From positions 496,001 to 560,000 of the forward strand of contig NZ_QZVR01000002.1 of NCBI RefSeq assembly GCF_003660455.1: a DNA stretch of 64,000 nt, given 5' to 3'. Below, in pieces: positions 40,396-49,385 of this stretch. The position numbers were made by a program, and so were the translations under genes. This stretch comes from Nocardioides ferulae (GTDB lineage: Bacteria > Actinomycetota > Actinomycetes > Propionibacteriales > Nocardioidaceae). How positions within the stretch are numbered: position 1 is the stretch's first letter; the number at the start of each line of letters is the position of its first letter. The notes beneath the pieces were generated by a model. It searched no databases, was not told where the DNA came from, and worked only from the letters and a program-made list of their open reading frames with translations.

Positions 40396-40761
40396 ATGGG
40401 TCAGGAGAAGGGGCGGCTGCGCCGTAGCCTGAGACAGTGGGCGAGCAGCAGCGACCAGCACGCCCGCGACCTGCGCCGCACCTACGGCGACACGGGCCTC
40501 GACACGATCGACACCGCTCCCGACCGGGAGCGGGTCCGGCTGCGCGGCGCGATCCGCACCGTGACGCTGCGCCCTCGCGGCGGGGTGCCGGCGCTCGAGG
40601 CCGAGCTCTACGACGGCACCGGCGTGATCATGGTGGTCTGGCTGGGCCGGCGACGGATCGCCGGGATCAGCCCGGGCCGGTCGCTGCAGGTAGAGGGCCG
40701 GATCGGCGTCCACGACGGAGCGCGGACCATGTACAACCCGCGTTACGAGCTCATCCCGTGA
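40396..40761 (+). CDS. OB-fold nucleic-acid-binding domain protein
   Basis: 121 aa. An N-terminal helical stretch (RLRRSLRQWASSSDQHARDL) leads to an OB-fold: RLRGAIRTVTLRPRGGVPAL, AELYDGTGVIMVVWLGRRRI, SPGRSLQVEGRIG, YNPRYELI, typical of RecG/RPA-like tRNA-anticodon OB folds. Rv2694c-type family in mycobacteria. It probably binds single-stranded nucleic acid or a protein partner; no catalytic site is visible. Start ATG 40396 is 7 nt after TACTGT. Stop overlaps the DUF3159 gene (GTGA). Confidence 0.87.
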   Translation: MGQEKGRLRRSLRQWASSSDQHARDLRRTYGDTGLDTIDTAPDRERVRLRGAIRTVTLRPRGGVPALEAELYDGTGVIMVVWLGRRRIAGISPGRSLQVEGRIGVHDGARTMYNPRYELIP

Positions 40762-41507
40762 CCGGGCCGGACCCAGACGCGAACCCGGAGACACAGGCCG
40801 ACTCGCCGCCGGGCACGCCGGTGGCCCAGACCGCCGAGACGGTCGAGGCGTTGGTCCGCGGCCAGATCGCGCATGCGCTGGGCGGCCGGCGCGGCATCGT
40901 CGAGGCCGCCGTGCCGACGCTGGTCTTCACCGCGCTGTGGCTGACCACCCGCGAGCTGACCCCGGCCCTGGTGGTCAGTGTCGCCGCGGCGGTCGTGCTG
41001 CTGGTCGTCCGGCTGGTGCAGCGCTCCACCGTCCAGTTCGTGGTCAACGCGCTGTTCGGCATCGGCATCGGCTGGTTCTTCGTCTACCTCTCGGCGCGGC
41101 GAGGCGGCTCGGAGGAGGAGCAGGCACTGGCCTACTTCCTGCCCGGCATCCTCTACAACTCCGGCTACGCCGTGGTGCTGGCGCTGACCTGCCTGGTGGG
41201 CTGGCCGCTGGTGGGCTTCATGGTCGGCGCGGTCTCCGGAGACCCCACAGCGTGGCACTCCGACCGGCAGATCGTCCGCCTGTGCACGAAGCTCACCTGG
41301 CTGCTGGCTCTCCCGTGCTTCGTGCGGGTGATCGTCCAGGGACCGGTGTGGCTGGGCGGGCAGCACGGCTACCTCGACGCGGACACCGCGATCGGCGCCC
41401 TCGGCGTGCTCAAGGTGGCGCTGGGCTGGCCGCTGCAACTGGCGGCCCTCGGCGCGATGGCCTGGCTGCTGGGCCGGGGCCGCACCCCCGTGCGCGCGAC
41501 CGGCTGA
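40758..41507 (+). CDS. DUF3159 domain-containing membrane protein
   Basis: 249 aa, five or six membrane segments after a Pro-rich 25-residue start. Recognised by RGIVEAAVPTLVFTALW near the N-terminus, VQFVVNALFGIGIGWFFVYL, FLPGILYNSGYAVVLALTCL and AWHSDRQIVRLCTKLTWLLA. Actinobacterial (Rv2693c-like) family, function unknown. GTG 40758 overlaps the OB-fold gene by GTGA, so expression is coupled. It is convergent with the two TrkA genes; the 22-bp space holds a hairpin. Confidence 0.87.
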   Translation: MTGPDPDANPETQADSPPGTPVAQTAETVEALVRGQIAHALGGRRGIVEAAVPTLVFTALWLTTRELTPALVVSVAAAVVLLVVRLVQRSTVQFVVNALFGIGIGWFFVYLSARRGGSEEEQALAYFLPGILYNSGYAVVLALTCLVGWPLVGFMVGAVSGDPTAWHSDRQIVRLCTKLTWLLALPCFVRVIVQGPVWLGGQHGYLDADTAIGALGVLKVALGWPLQLAALGAMAWLLGRGRTPVRATG

Positions 41508-41533
41508 CCGGCCGGGGCCGACGCCTCGGTCAG
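41504..41533. terminator. Possible bidirectional terminator between DUF3159 and TrkA genes
   Basis: CTGACCG (41504-41510) and CGGTCAG (41527-41533) flank a GC-rich loop that contains smaller stems. Each arm includes the stop codon of one convergent gene. Weak. Confidence 0.4.
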
Positions 41534-42201
41534 GCCCGGTGCTCCTTGGGCGCGAGCAGCTCCTCGAGTTCGTCCTCGTACTCGGCGTGCACGACGAACA
41601 GCAGTTCGTCGCCGGCCTCGACGGGCTGCTCGGCGTCGGGCACATAGACCTGGCCGTCGCGCAGGATCGTCACCAGGGCGGAGTTCTCGGGCAGCGGGAT
41701 CAGCCCCGAGGGCTTGCCGACGTAGGGGGAGTCGGCCGGCAGCGTCATCTCGACCAGGTTGGCCGCGCCCTGGCGGAAGGTGAACAGCCGCACCAGGTCG
41801 CCGACGGTCACCGCCTCCTCGACCAGCGCCGACATGATCCGCGGCGTCGAGACGTTGACGTCGACGCCCCAGGCCTCGGTGAACAGCCACTCGTTGTTGG
41901 GGTGGTTGACCCGGCCGACGGTGCGGGGGACGCCGAACTCGGTCTTGGCGAGCAGCGAGGTGACCAGGTTGGCCTTGTCGTCGCCGGTGGCGGCGATCAC
42001 GACGTCGCACTTGTCGAGGCGGGCCTCCTCGAGCGAGGAGAGCTCGCAGGAGTCGGCGAGCAGCCACTCGGCGTCCGGCACCCGCTCGGGCTTGATCGAC
42101 TCGGCCTTCTTGTCGATCAGGAGCACCTCGTGGCCGTTCTGGATCAGCTCCCGGGCGATCGAGCGGCCCACGGCGCCGGCTCCGGCGATGGCGACTCTCA
42201 T
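41530..42201 (-). CDS. TrkA-family potassium uptake regulator, second gene of pair
   Basis: 223 aa cytosolic K+ channel/transport regulator with an N-terminal RCK domain: MRVAIAGAGAVGRSIARELI (NAD-binding GxGxxG), IDKKAESIKPERVPDAEWLL, ATGDDKANLVTSLLAKTEFG and GRVNHPNNEWLF. A C-terminal TrkA-C domain runs from about 135. It overlaps the other TrkA gene by ATGA. In mycobacteria the pair is CeoB/CeoC (Rv2691/Rv2692), which is implicated in K+ uptake with a membrane partner. The partner TrkH/Ktr is not in this window. Confidence 0.93.
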   Translation of the reverse strand: MRVAIAGAGAVGRSIARELIQNGHEVLLIDKKAESIKPERVPDAEWLLADSCELSSLEEARLDKCDVVIAATGDDKANLVTSLLAKTEFGVPRTVGRVNHPNNEWLFTEAWGVDVNVSTPRIMSALVEEAVTVGDLVRLFTFRQGAANLVEMTLPADSPYVGKPSGLIPLPENSALVTILRDGQVYVPDAEQPVEAGDELLFVVHAEYEDELEELLAPKEHRA

Positions 42202-42866
42202 GATCCGTGCTCCTCGGGGCCGTTGGCGATGACCTTGTAGGTCAGCGGCGCGTTCTCCTCGCGCAGTGCCAGATGCAGCACGTCGCCCTCCTGGATGACG
42301 CTGTCGCGGCTCGGGAGCACGCCCTCGCCGAGCCGGTCGATCCAGGCGATCCGGCTCTTGGACTGCATCTGGAACTCGATGGTCCGGTGCCCGATCCACG
42401 GCTCGGGCGCCGGCACCTGGTCGACCCGGATGGTGCCGGACATGTCGCGGAAGTCGGGCTCGGCGCCGGCCGGCAGCAGCCGGCGCAGCACCTGGTCGGC
42501 GGTCCACTTCACGGTGGCGACCGTGGTGATGCCCAGCCGCTGGTAGACCTCGGCGCGGCCGGGGTCGTAGATGCGGGCCACGACCTGCTGGATGCCGAAG
42601 GTCTCCCGCGCCACCCGGGCGGCGATGATGTTGGAGTTGTCTCCGCTGGACACGGCGGCGAACGCGTCGGCGCGGCGGATGCCGGCCTTCTCGAGCACCT
42701 GCTGGTCGAAGCCGTAGCCGGTCACCTTGTCGCCGTTGAACCCCGGGCCGAGCCTGCGGAAGGCGTCGGGCTCGGAGTCGATCACCGACACGGTGTGGTT
42801 GCGGTCCTCGAGGCTGCGGGCGAGCGTGGATCCGACGCGACCGCAACCCATGATGACGACGTGCAC
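42198..42866 (-). CDS. TrkA-family potassium uptake regulator, first gene of pair
   Basis: 222 aa RCK protein. N-terminal MHVVIMGCGRVGSTLARSLE with the NAD-binding GCGRVG, then SVIDSEPDAFRRLGPGFNG, SSGDNSNIIAARVARETFG, and a C-terminal ligand-binding TrkA-C domain with AWIDRLGEGVLPSRDSVIQE. Start GTG 42866. Its last bases overlap the next TrkA gene (ATGA), so both subunits are made together. The two paralogues differ in their linker and C-terminal halves, fitting a hetero-oligomeric gating ring. Confidence 0.93.
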   Translation of the reverse strand: MHVVIMGCGRVGSTLARSLEDRNHTVSVIDSEPDAFRRLGPGFNGDKVTGYGFDQQVLEKAGIRRADAFAAVSSGDNSNIIAARVARETFGIQQVVARIYDPGRAEVYQRLGITTVATVKWTADQVLRRLLPAGAEPDFRDMSGTIRVDQVPAPEPWIGHRTIEFQMQSKSRIAWIDRLGEGVLPSRDSVIQEGDVLHLALREENAPLTYKVIANGPEEHGS

Positions 42867-42896
42867 GGCGTCACGGTATCCCAGGCCGCGGGGGCG

Positions 42897-42902
42897 TACC
42901 CT
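42897..42902 (+). promoter_or_regulatory. -10 box, leaderless type
   Basis: TACCCT, ending 8 nt before GTG 42911 of the APC permease gene. Supports GTG 42911 over TTG 42902. Confidence 0.45.
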
Positions 42903-42910
42903 TGCCGCTC

Positions 42911-44950
42911 GTGGGTGTCGGCGATGTGTCCAAGCGGATCCTGCTCGGGCGCAAGCTCCGGAGCTCCCAGATCGGGGAGACGCTGCTGCCCAAGCGGATC
43001 GCGTTGCCGGTCTTCGCCAGCGACGCGCTCTCCTCGGTGGCCTACGCCCCCGACGAGGTCTTCATCATGCTGTCGCTGGCCGGGGTCTCGGCGTACGCCT
43101 GGTCCTGGAAGGTCGGCATCGCGGTCGCGCTGGTGCTCGCCGCGGTCGTGATGTCCTACCGGCAGACGGTGCACGCCTACCCCAGTGGCGGGGGCGACTA
43201 CGAGGTGGCCACGGTCAACCTCGGGCAGACCGCCGGGATCACCGTCGGCAGTGCCCTGCTCGTCGACTACGTGCTGACGGTGGCGGTGTCGATCTCCTCG
43301 GGGGCGCAGTACGCCGCGTCGGCGATCCCGGCGATCAGCGGCCACGAGGCGACCTTCGCCTCCGCGCTCGTGTTGGGGCTGATGGCGATGAACCTGCGCG
43401 GCATCCGCGAGTCGGGCACGCTGTTCGCCGTCCCGACGTACGCGTTCATGGTCGCGCTGCTGGGCATGTGCCTGCTCGGGCTCTACCAGTTGGCCACCGG
43501 CAGCCTCCCCGACGCCGAGAGCGCCGACCTCACGATCGCGCCGGCCCCCGACTGGGACGAGCCGCTGACCACGCTGGGCCTGCTGGTGCTGCTGGCGCGA
43601 GCCTTCTCGTCTGGCTGTGCGGCGCTGACCGGCGTCGAGGCGATCTCCAACGGGGTGCCGGCCTTCCGGCGCCCCAAGAGCCGCAACGCCGCCACCACGC
43701 TGCTGATGCTCGGCATGATCGCGGTCACGATGATGATCAGCGTCATCGTGCTCGCCCGGCAGATGGGCGTGCGCTACGTCGACCCCCACGACGTCGACCG
43801 GCTGCTGCGCGACGGCGAGCCGGTGCCGGCCGACTACGACCAGCACACGCTGATCGCGCAGATCGCCGACGGCGTCTTCCACGGCTTCCCGCCCGGGTTC
43901 TACCTGGTGGTCACGATCACCGGCGTGATCCTGGTGCTGGCGGCGAACACCGCCTTCAACGGGTTCCCGGTGCTCGGCTCGATCCTGGCCAAGGACGGCT
44001 ACATGCCGCGGGCGCTGGGCTCGCGCGGCGACCGGCTGGCCTACAGCAACGGCATCGTGTTCCTGGCGCTCATGGCGATCGCCCTGATCCTGGCCTTCGA
44101 CGCCCAGGTGACCCGGCTGATCCAGCTCTACATCGTCGGCGTCTTCGTCTCGTTCAACCTCAGCCAGCTGGGCATGATCCGGCACTGGACCCGTGCGCTG
44201 AAGCAGACCCGCGATGCTGTGGAGCGTCGCCGGATGCAGCGTTCCCGGGTGATCAACGCGGTCGGTCTGGCCTTCACCGCGGTGGTCCTGGTGATCGTGT
44301 TGATCACCAAGTTCCTCGAGGGTGCCTGGATCACGATCCTGGCGATGGGTTTCTTCTTCGTGGTGATGAAGGCGATCCGCACCCACTACGACCGGGTGAA
44401 CGCCGAGCTGGCCGCCGACGAGGAGGACAAGGTCCTGCCCACGCGGGTGCACGCGATCGTGCTGGTCTCGAAGCTGCACAAGCCCACGCTGCGGGCGCTG
44501 GCCTATGCCAAGGCGTCGCGGCCCAACGTGCTCGAGGCGGTCTACGTCGCCGCCGACGACAGGGCGACCAACAAGCTCCTCGACGAGTGGGAGGAGCGCA
44601 ACACCGGCATCCCGCTGAAGGTGCTGCACTCGCCCTACCGCGAGCTGGTCAAGCCGATCATCGACTACACCACCGAGATCCGCCGGGCCAACCCGCGTGG
44701 GGTGGTGGCGGTCTACATCCCCGAGTACGTCGTCGGCCGCTGGTGGGAGCAGCTGCTGCACAACCAGACCGCGCTGCGGCTCAAGGGCCGGCTGCTGTTC
44801 TCACCGGGCGTGATGGTGATCTCGGTGCCCTTCCAGCTGCGCTCCTCCGAGCTGGCCCGCGACCGTCAGGAGCGGGAGCTGGACCGGGTGATGGCCGGCG
44901 ACCTGCGCCGCGGCAACGTGCGCTCCAACGGCCGGCAGATCCAGCGGTGA
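42911..44950 (+). CDS. APC family permease, large form with cytosolic C-terminal domain
   Basis: 679 aa. About 12 membrane helices, starting with SKRILLGRKLRSSQIGETLL, then SDALSSVAYAPDEVFIMLSL and YPSGGGDYEVA (APC motif). A C-terminal cytosolic domain of about 180 residues begins near residue 490 (VHAIVLVSKLHKPTLRALAY) and resembles a universal-stress-type or regulatory fold. Rv2690c-like. Substrate unknown: amino acid/polyamine, or possibly potassium given the two adjacent divergent RCK genes. GTG 42911 is 8 nt after TACCCT. Stop overlaps the methyltransferase gene (GTGA). Confidence 0.9.
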   Translation: MGVGDVSKRILLGRKLRSSQIGETLLPKRIALPVFASDALSSVAYAPDEVFIMLSLAGVSAYAWSWKVGIAVALVLAAVVMSYRQTVHAYPSGGGDYEVATVNLGQTAGITVGSALLVDYVLTVAVSISSGAQYAASAIPAISGHEATFASALVLGLMAMNLRGIRESGTLFAVPTYAFMVALLGMCLLGLYQLATGSLPDAESADLTIAPAPDWDEPLTTLGLLVLLARAFSSGCAALTGVEAISNGVPAFRRPKSRNAATTLLMLGMIAVTMMISVIVLARQMGVRYVDPHDVDRLLRDGEPVPADYDQHTLIAQIADGVFHGFPPGFYLVVTITGVILVLAANTAFNGFPVLGSILAKDGYMPRALGSRGDRLAYSNGIVFLALMAIALILAFDAQVTRLIQLYIVGVFVSFNLSQLGMIRHWTRALKQTRDAVERRRMQRSRVINAVGLAFTAVVLVIVLITKFLEGAWITILAMGFFFVVMKAIRTHYDRVNAELAADEEDKVLPTRVHAIVLVSKLHKPTLRALAYAKASRPNVLEAVYVAADDRATNKLLDEWEERNTGIPLKVLHSPYRELVKPIIDYTTEIRRANPRGVVAVYIPEYVVGRWWEQLLHNQTALRLKGRLLFSPGVMVISVPFQLRSSELARDRQERELDRVMAGDLRRGNVRSNGRQIQR

Positions 44951-46140
44951 GCCGTCAGGTCCGGGCCCGCCGTCCGCGTGGCGCCTCGCGGGTGGGTGCC
45001 CGGTTCGAGGTCGTCGTCGGACCGGTCGCCCATGGGGGGCACTGCGTGGCCCGGGTGCCGGACGAGCAGAGCCCGTCGGGCACCCGGGTGGTGTTCGTGC
45101 GGCACACCCTGCCGGGGGAGCGGATCGTGCTCGAGGTGACCGAGGGCACCGAGGGCGACCGGTTCTGGCGCGCCGACGCGGTCGAGGTGCTGGAGGCTTC
45201 GCCCGACCGGGTGGCGGCGCCGTGCCGGCTGGCCGGCCCCGGCCTCTGCGGCGGCTGCGACTTCCAGCACGTGACGCTGGAGCGGCAGCGGGGCCTCAAG
45301 GCCGACGTGGTGCGCGAGCAGCTGAGCCGGCTGGCGGGGCTCGATGTGCCGGTCGAGGTGGAGGCGGTGCCCGCCCCGCCCGGTGACCCGGCGGCCGCCG
45401 ACGTCGATCAGGGTCTGCGCTGGCGCACCCGGGTGCAGTGGGCCAGCGGCCCGCGCGGCGAGCGCGCGCTGCGCAAGCACCGCTCGCGCGAGGTGGTCGT
45501 GGTCGACGACTGCCCGATCACCCGCCGCGACGCGCGCGACGCCGCCGCGCGCGGCACGGTCGTGGAGCGGGTCGACGCCGCGGGTGCGGTGCACGGCTTC
45601 GAGGTCGACGCCGACGGCTTCTGGCAGGTGCACCCCGGTGCTCCCGCCACGCTGGTCGAGGCGGTGCTCGCGGCGCTGGCGCCGCGGCCGGGGGAGCGGG
45701 TGCTCGACCTGTACGCCGGGGTGGGGCTGTTCGCGCGCTTCCTCGCCGACGCCGTCGGTCCGGGCGGCCGGGTCGTCGCGGTCGAGGCCGACCGCCGGGC
45801 CGCGGGGCACGCCGCGGCCAACCTGGCCGGCGCCGCCGAGGTCGCCCGCGGGCCGGTCGACCGGGTCCTCGCGACGGCGTACGACGAGCCGTTCGACCTG
45901 GTGGTGCTCGACCCGCCGCGGGAGGGCGCCCGGCGCCCGGTGGTGGAGCAGGTGGTGGCACGCTCCCCGCGGGGGGTCGCCTACGTCGCGTGCGACCCCG
46001 CCGCGTTGGCCCGCGACGTCGGCATCTTCGCCGAGCACGGCTACAACATGAGCGGGTTGCGGGCCTTCGACCTCTTCCCGATGACGCACCATGTCGAGTG
46101 CGTCGCGCTGCTGGAGAGAACCGACTCTGACCTGCGGTGA
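44947..46140 (+). CDS. TrmA/RumA-family class I SAM-dependent RNA methyltransferase
   Basis: m5U-type RNA methyltransferase, 397 aa. The N-terminal TRAM domain runs about 15-90. The Fe-S cluster ligands are Cys93, Cys101, Cys104 and Cys189 (APCRLAGPGLCGGCDFQH and DDCPIT), like RumA. The SAM motif is RVLDLYAGVGLFARF, and VVLDPPREGAR precedes the catalytic Cys349 in VAYVACDPAAL. Whether it acts on rRNA U or tRNA T54 is not clear. GTG 44947 overlaps the permease stop. The C-terminus ends MTHHVECVALLER. Confidence 0.94.
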   Translation: MSRQVRARRPRGASRVGARFEVVVGPVAHGGHCVARVPDEQSPSGTRVVFVRHTLPGERIVLEVTEGTEGDRFWRADAVEVLEASPDRVAAPCRLAGPGLCGGCDFQHVTLERQRGLKADVVREQLSRLAGLDVPVEVEAVPAPPGDPAAADVDQGLRWRTRVQWASGPRGERALRKHRSREVVVVDDCPITRRDARDAAARGTVVERVDAAGAVHGFEVDADGFWQVHPGAPATLVEAVLAALAPRPGERVLDLYAGVGLFARFLADAVGPGGRVVAVEADRRAAGHAAANLAGAAEVARGPVDRVLATAYDEPFDLVVLDPPREGARRPVVEQVVARSPRGVAYVACDPAALARDVGIFAEHGYNMSGLRAFDLFPMTHHVECVALLERTDSDLR

Positions 46141-46185
46141 CGCGATCCACGATCGACGAGCCGCACCCAGCGCGCCCCGAGACCC

Positions 46186-46190
46186 AGGAG
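46186..46190 (+). promoter_or_regulatory. Ribosome-binding site of the molybdopterin oxidoreductase gene
   Basis: AGGAG, 6 nt before GTG 46197. This spacing favours GTG 46197 over GTG 46137, which would overlap the methyltransferase stop but lacks a good site. Confidence 0.6.
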
Positions 46191-46196
46191 ACTCCG

Positions 46197-48428
46197 GTGA
46201 CCCGTAGCGTCCGCACGTTCTGCCGGATCTGCGAGGTCCACTGCGGCCTGGTGGTTGAGGTCGAGCCCGACGGCTCTGCGACCGGCGAGCGTGTCACCAA
46301 GGTCAGCCCCGACCGCGACCACCCGGTCTCGCAGGGCTACTGCTGCGTCAAGGGTCTCGGGCTCGGCGCCCTGCACCACGACCCCGACCGGATCGACGTC
46401 CCGCTCAAGCGCGTCGACGGCGAGCTGGTCGAGATCGGCTGGGAGCAGGCGCTGAGCGAGATCGGCGCGAAGGTGCGGTCGCTCGTCGACGAGCACGGAC
46501 CGCGGGCGCTGGCGCTGTACCAGGGGAACCCGACGTTCTTCTCGCTCCAGGGCACGCTCATGTCCACGGCCTACGTGGAGGCCCTCGGCTCGCCCAACGT
46601 CTTCGCCTCGCACTCCATCGACGTCAACACCAAGTTCCACGTGTCGACCGAGATGTACGGGCTCTCGCTCGTGCACCCCGTGCCGGACTTCGACCACCTC
46701 GAGCTCTTCGTGTGCCTGGGCTCCAACCCGCTGGTCAGCCAGATGTCGGTGCTCCAGGTCGCCGACGCCGCGGGCGTGCTGAGCTCGGTCGTCGACCGGG
46801 GAGGTCGCGTGGTGATCGTCGACCCGCGGCGCACGGAGACGGCCAAGCGCGTCGGGGAGCACGTGCCGATCCGCCCGGGCACCGACGCCTACCTGCTCGC
46901 GGCGATGCTGCACGTGCTGACGCACGAGATCGGCCTCGACCTCGCCCCGGCGCGCAGGGTCGCCCGCGGGGTCGACGACTTCGTCGCCGCGGCCGCGCCG
47001 TGGACCCCCGAGCGCGCCGAGTCGGTCACCGGCATCGCAGCCGCGACGATCCGCGACCTCGCGACCTCGTACGCCGCCGCCTCGACCGGCAGCGGCAAGG
47101 GGGCCGCGCTCTACTGCTCGACCGGCGTCAACATGGGCCCGTTCGGGTCGGTGGCCTACTGGTTGATCCAGGGCAGCAACCTGATCACCGGAAACCTCGA
47201 CCGCCGCGGCGGGCTGCTCGTGCCGCGCGGCGCCTTCGACACCCTCCGACTGGCCGAACTGGTCGGGCTGGGTCGCTTCGACGAGCATCGCACCACCGAC
47301 GGTCGCTGGCACCGCGTGGCCGGCGCCTTCCCCGTCGCCGCCCTCGCCGACGAGATCACCACCGAGCACCCCGACCGGGTCCGCGCCCTCTTCGTGACCG
47401 GGGGCAATCCGGTGCACTCGGTGCCCGGCGGTGCGCTGGCCGACGCCCTGCCCCGACTCGACCTCATGGTGAGCGTCGACCTCTACCGCAACGAGACCGC
47501 GGCGTACGCCGACTACGTGCTGCCGGCGACCGACATGCTCGAGCGCAGCGACTTCCCGGCCTCCCACCAGTCACTGCAGATCGTGCCGCACGCCCAGTGG
47601 ACCCCGGCGCTCGTCGAGCCGCTCGCCGAGCGCCGCACCGAGTGGCAGATCTTCTACGACCTGGCGATCGCCTCGGGGGTACGACCGTTCGGCACGACCG
47701 CAGCCCACGTCCTCCCGCACCTCAACCGGCTGCTGCGCCGATTGCCGCGAAGCCCGCAGGTGACGTTCGACCACCTGCTGGCCGTGCTCCTCCGCTGGGG
47801 ACGACGGACGACGCTCGGCGAGCTCAAGCGCCACCCCGAGGGCGTGCTGCTCCCGGCGACCGAGCCGGGCTCGTTCCTCGGCAGGCGGGTTGCCACCGAC
47901 GACGGCCTGGTCGACCTCGCCCCCGCTGATCTCGTCGCCGACCTGGCGCGCCTGGAGGCGAGCGAGGCCTCGCTGTCCCGCACCGGTGTGCTGCGGCTGG
48001 TCGGCCGCCGCGATCGGCGCTCGCACAACTCCTGGATGCACAACAACCCCCACATCCGTCAGCCCGACGGCAACACCGCCCTGCTGCACCCCGACGACGC
48101 TGCCGAGCGAGGCATCGCCGACGGCTCGCGCATCGAGGTCAGCAGCCCGGCCGGAGCGATCGAGGTGACCGTGGCGCTCACCGGCGACGTCGCCCGTGGT
48201 GTCGTCGTCGTGCCCCACGGCTGGGGCCACGCCACCACGGGGCCCCGACGGGCCCGCGCCCTGGCCGGGGCCAACGTCAACACCGTCGTGCCCGGGGGCG
48301 CTGCCCAGATGGACCCCGTCTCGGGCCAGGCCATCATGTTGGCCCACGAGGTCGAGGTCCGGGCGCTCGACCGAGCTGCGGGCGAGGTCCGAGTTCAGCC
48401 CGCGAAGGGACGGACGGGCCTGCCCTGA
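46197..48428 (+). CDS. Molybdopterin-dependent oxidoreductase, formate-dehydrogenase/DMSO-reductase superfamily
   Basis: 743 aa, no twin-arginine signal, so likely cytosolic. The [4Fe-4S] ligands are Cys9, Cys12, Cys16 and Cys49 or Cys50 (FCRICEVHCGL and GYCCVKG). Domains follow the family: molybdopterin binding to about 560, then a C-terminal molydopterin dinucleotide-binding barrel (from about 610, RRDRRSHNSWMHNNPHIRQP). At the usual Mo-ligand position (SPNVFASHSIDVNTKF) there is no Cys or Sec; Asp142 or a Ser is aligned. The substrate is unknown. GTG 46197 is set by the AGGAG upstream. The end overlaps the convergent SMP-30 gene by 34 bp. Confidence 0.87.
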   Translation: MTRSVRTFCRICEVHCGLVVEVEPDGSATGERVTKVSPDRDHPVSQGYCCVKGLGLGALHHDPDRIDVPLKRVDGELVEIGWEQALSEIGAKVRSLVDEHGPRALALYQGNPTFFSLQGTLMSTAYVEALGSPNVFASHSIDVNTKFHVSTEMYGLSLVHPVPDFDHLELFVCLGSNPLVSQMSVLQVADAAGVLSSVVDRGGRVVIVDPRRTETAKRVGEHVPIRPGTDAYLLAAMLHVLTHEIGLDLAPARRVARGVDDFVAAAAPWTPERAESVTGIAAATIRDLATSYAAASTGSGKGAALYCSTGVNMGPFGSVAYWLIQGSNLITGNLDRRGGLLVPRGAFDTLRLAELVGLGRFDEHRTTDGRWHRVAGAFPVAALADEITTEHPDRVRALFVTGGNPVHSVPGGALADALPRLDLMVSVDLYRNETAAYADYVLPATDMLERSDFPASHQSLQIVPHAQWTPALVEPLAERRTEWQIFYDLAIASGVRPFGTTAAHVLPHLNRLLRRLPRSPQVTFDHLLAVLLRWGRRTTLGELKRHPEGVLLPATEPGSFLGRRVATDDGLVDLAPADLVADLARLEASEASLSRTGVLRLVGRRDRRSHNSWMHNNPHIRQPDGNTALLHPDDAAERGIADGSRIEVSSPAGAIEVTVALTGDVARGVVVVPHGWGHATTGPRRARALAGANVNTVVPGGAAQMDPVSGQAIMLAHEVEVRALDRAAGEVRVQPAKGRTGLP

Positions 48429-49264
48429 ACTCCCGGCTCGACGGTGAACAGCGCGCCAGCCGACGGGTCGTGGTCAGGGTCGAGTCCTGCGCGGGAGGTC
48501 GTGATGAAGAGCTGGGTCAGCGAGTCACCGCCGAACGTGCAGGCCGTGACCTGCCCGGTGGGCACCTCGACCACAGCATCCAGCTCTCCGTCCGGGGAGT
48601 AGCGATGCACCTGTCCGGCGCCGAACAGCGCTACCCAGACCCCTCCCTCCGCGTCCACCGTGAGCCCGTCGGGGTTGGCGACCTCCGGGTCGACGAAGTC
48701 GCTGAGGTCGACGAACGCACGCCGGCCGGTGAGGGTGGTCGGTGCGGTCCAGTCGAAGCAGTCGATGCGTCCGGTCGCCGTGTCGGCGTAGTAGGTGAGC
48801 GTCGCGTCGGGTGACCACTCCAGGCCATTGGACACCGTGACGTCCGCGAGCACCGTCGACGTGCTCAGGTCAGGGTCGAGTCGCACCAGTGACGCCACGC
48901 CCGGCGACTGGTCGTAGGCCATCCCGCCCGCCCAGAACGCGCCGTCCGGGGCACAGCCGCCGTCGTTCATCCTGATCAGCTCGCTGGCCCACACCTGGGG
49001 GAGGGGCAGCAACGTCCCGTCGGGCTCTTCGAGGACGAAGCCCCGCTCGACGGCGATCACGGCGCCGCCCTGTCGCCTCGGCCGGATGCACGCGGCCACA
49101 TCCCCCACGTGACGCCGCTCCACCGCGGACCCGACCTCTCCGTCGGCGAAGGAGAGAACGTCCCCGGCAAGCAGGTCGACCCAGCGCAGTCCGCCCCACG
49201 TCGAGGACCAGCACGGTCCCTCCGCGTGGTGGGCGAGCGCGGCGGTGAGCTGTTCGGCCTTCAC
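48395..49264 (-). CDS. SMP-30/gluconolactonase/LRE family protein
   Basis: Six-bladed propeller lactonase of the SMP-30 family, about 289 aa, cytosolic. Motifs: AEGPCWSSTWGGLRWVDLLA (Glu metal ligand), RMNDGGCAPDGAFWAGGMAY (Asn/Asp ligands), VSNGLEWSPDATLTYYADTA (Asn) and NPDGLTVDAEGGVWVALFGA (Asp), the four metal-ligand sites of gluconolactonases. GTG 49264 is chosen because GGGAG lies 6 nt upstream; the longer frame to 49315 lacks a better site. Neighbouring aconitase is divergent. Physiological lactone unknown. Confidence 0.92.
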   Translation of the reverse strand: MKAEQLTAALAHHAEGPCWSSTWGGLRWVDLLAGDVLSFADGEVGSAVERRHVGDVAACIRPRRQGGAVIAVERGFVLEEPDGTLLPLPQVWASELIRMNDGGCAPDGAFWAGGMAYDQSPGVASLVRLDPDLSTSTVLADVTVSNGLEWSPDATLTYYADTATGRIDCFDWTAPTTLTGRRAFVDLSDFVDPEVANPDGLTVDAEGGVWVALFGAGQVHRYSPDGELDAVVEVPTGQVTACTFGGDSLTQLFITTSRAGLDPDHDPSAGALFTVEPGVQGRPVRPFAG

Positions 49265-49385
49265 CTGAGACTCCCTGAAGTGCGATGGCGTCCGGAACGG
49301 GCGTGGTCCGACCACGAGGGTCGTCGCCGGCCACGCGGCTGGCGCTCCCGCAGCCTAGTGCCGGCTCGCGCATCCACCCGCCGGC

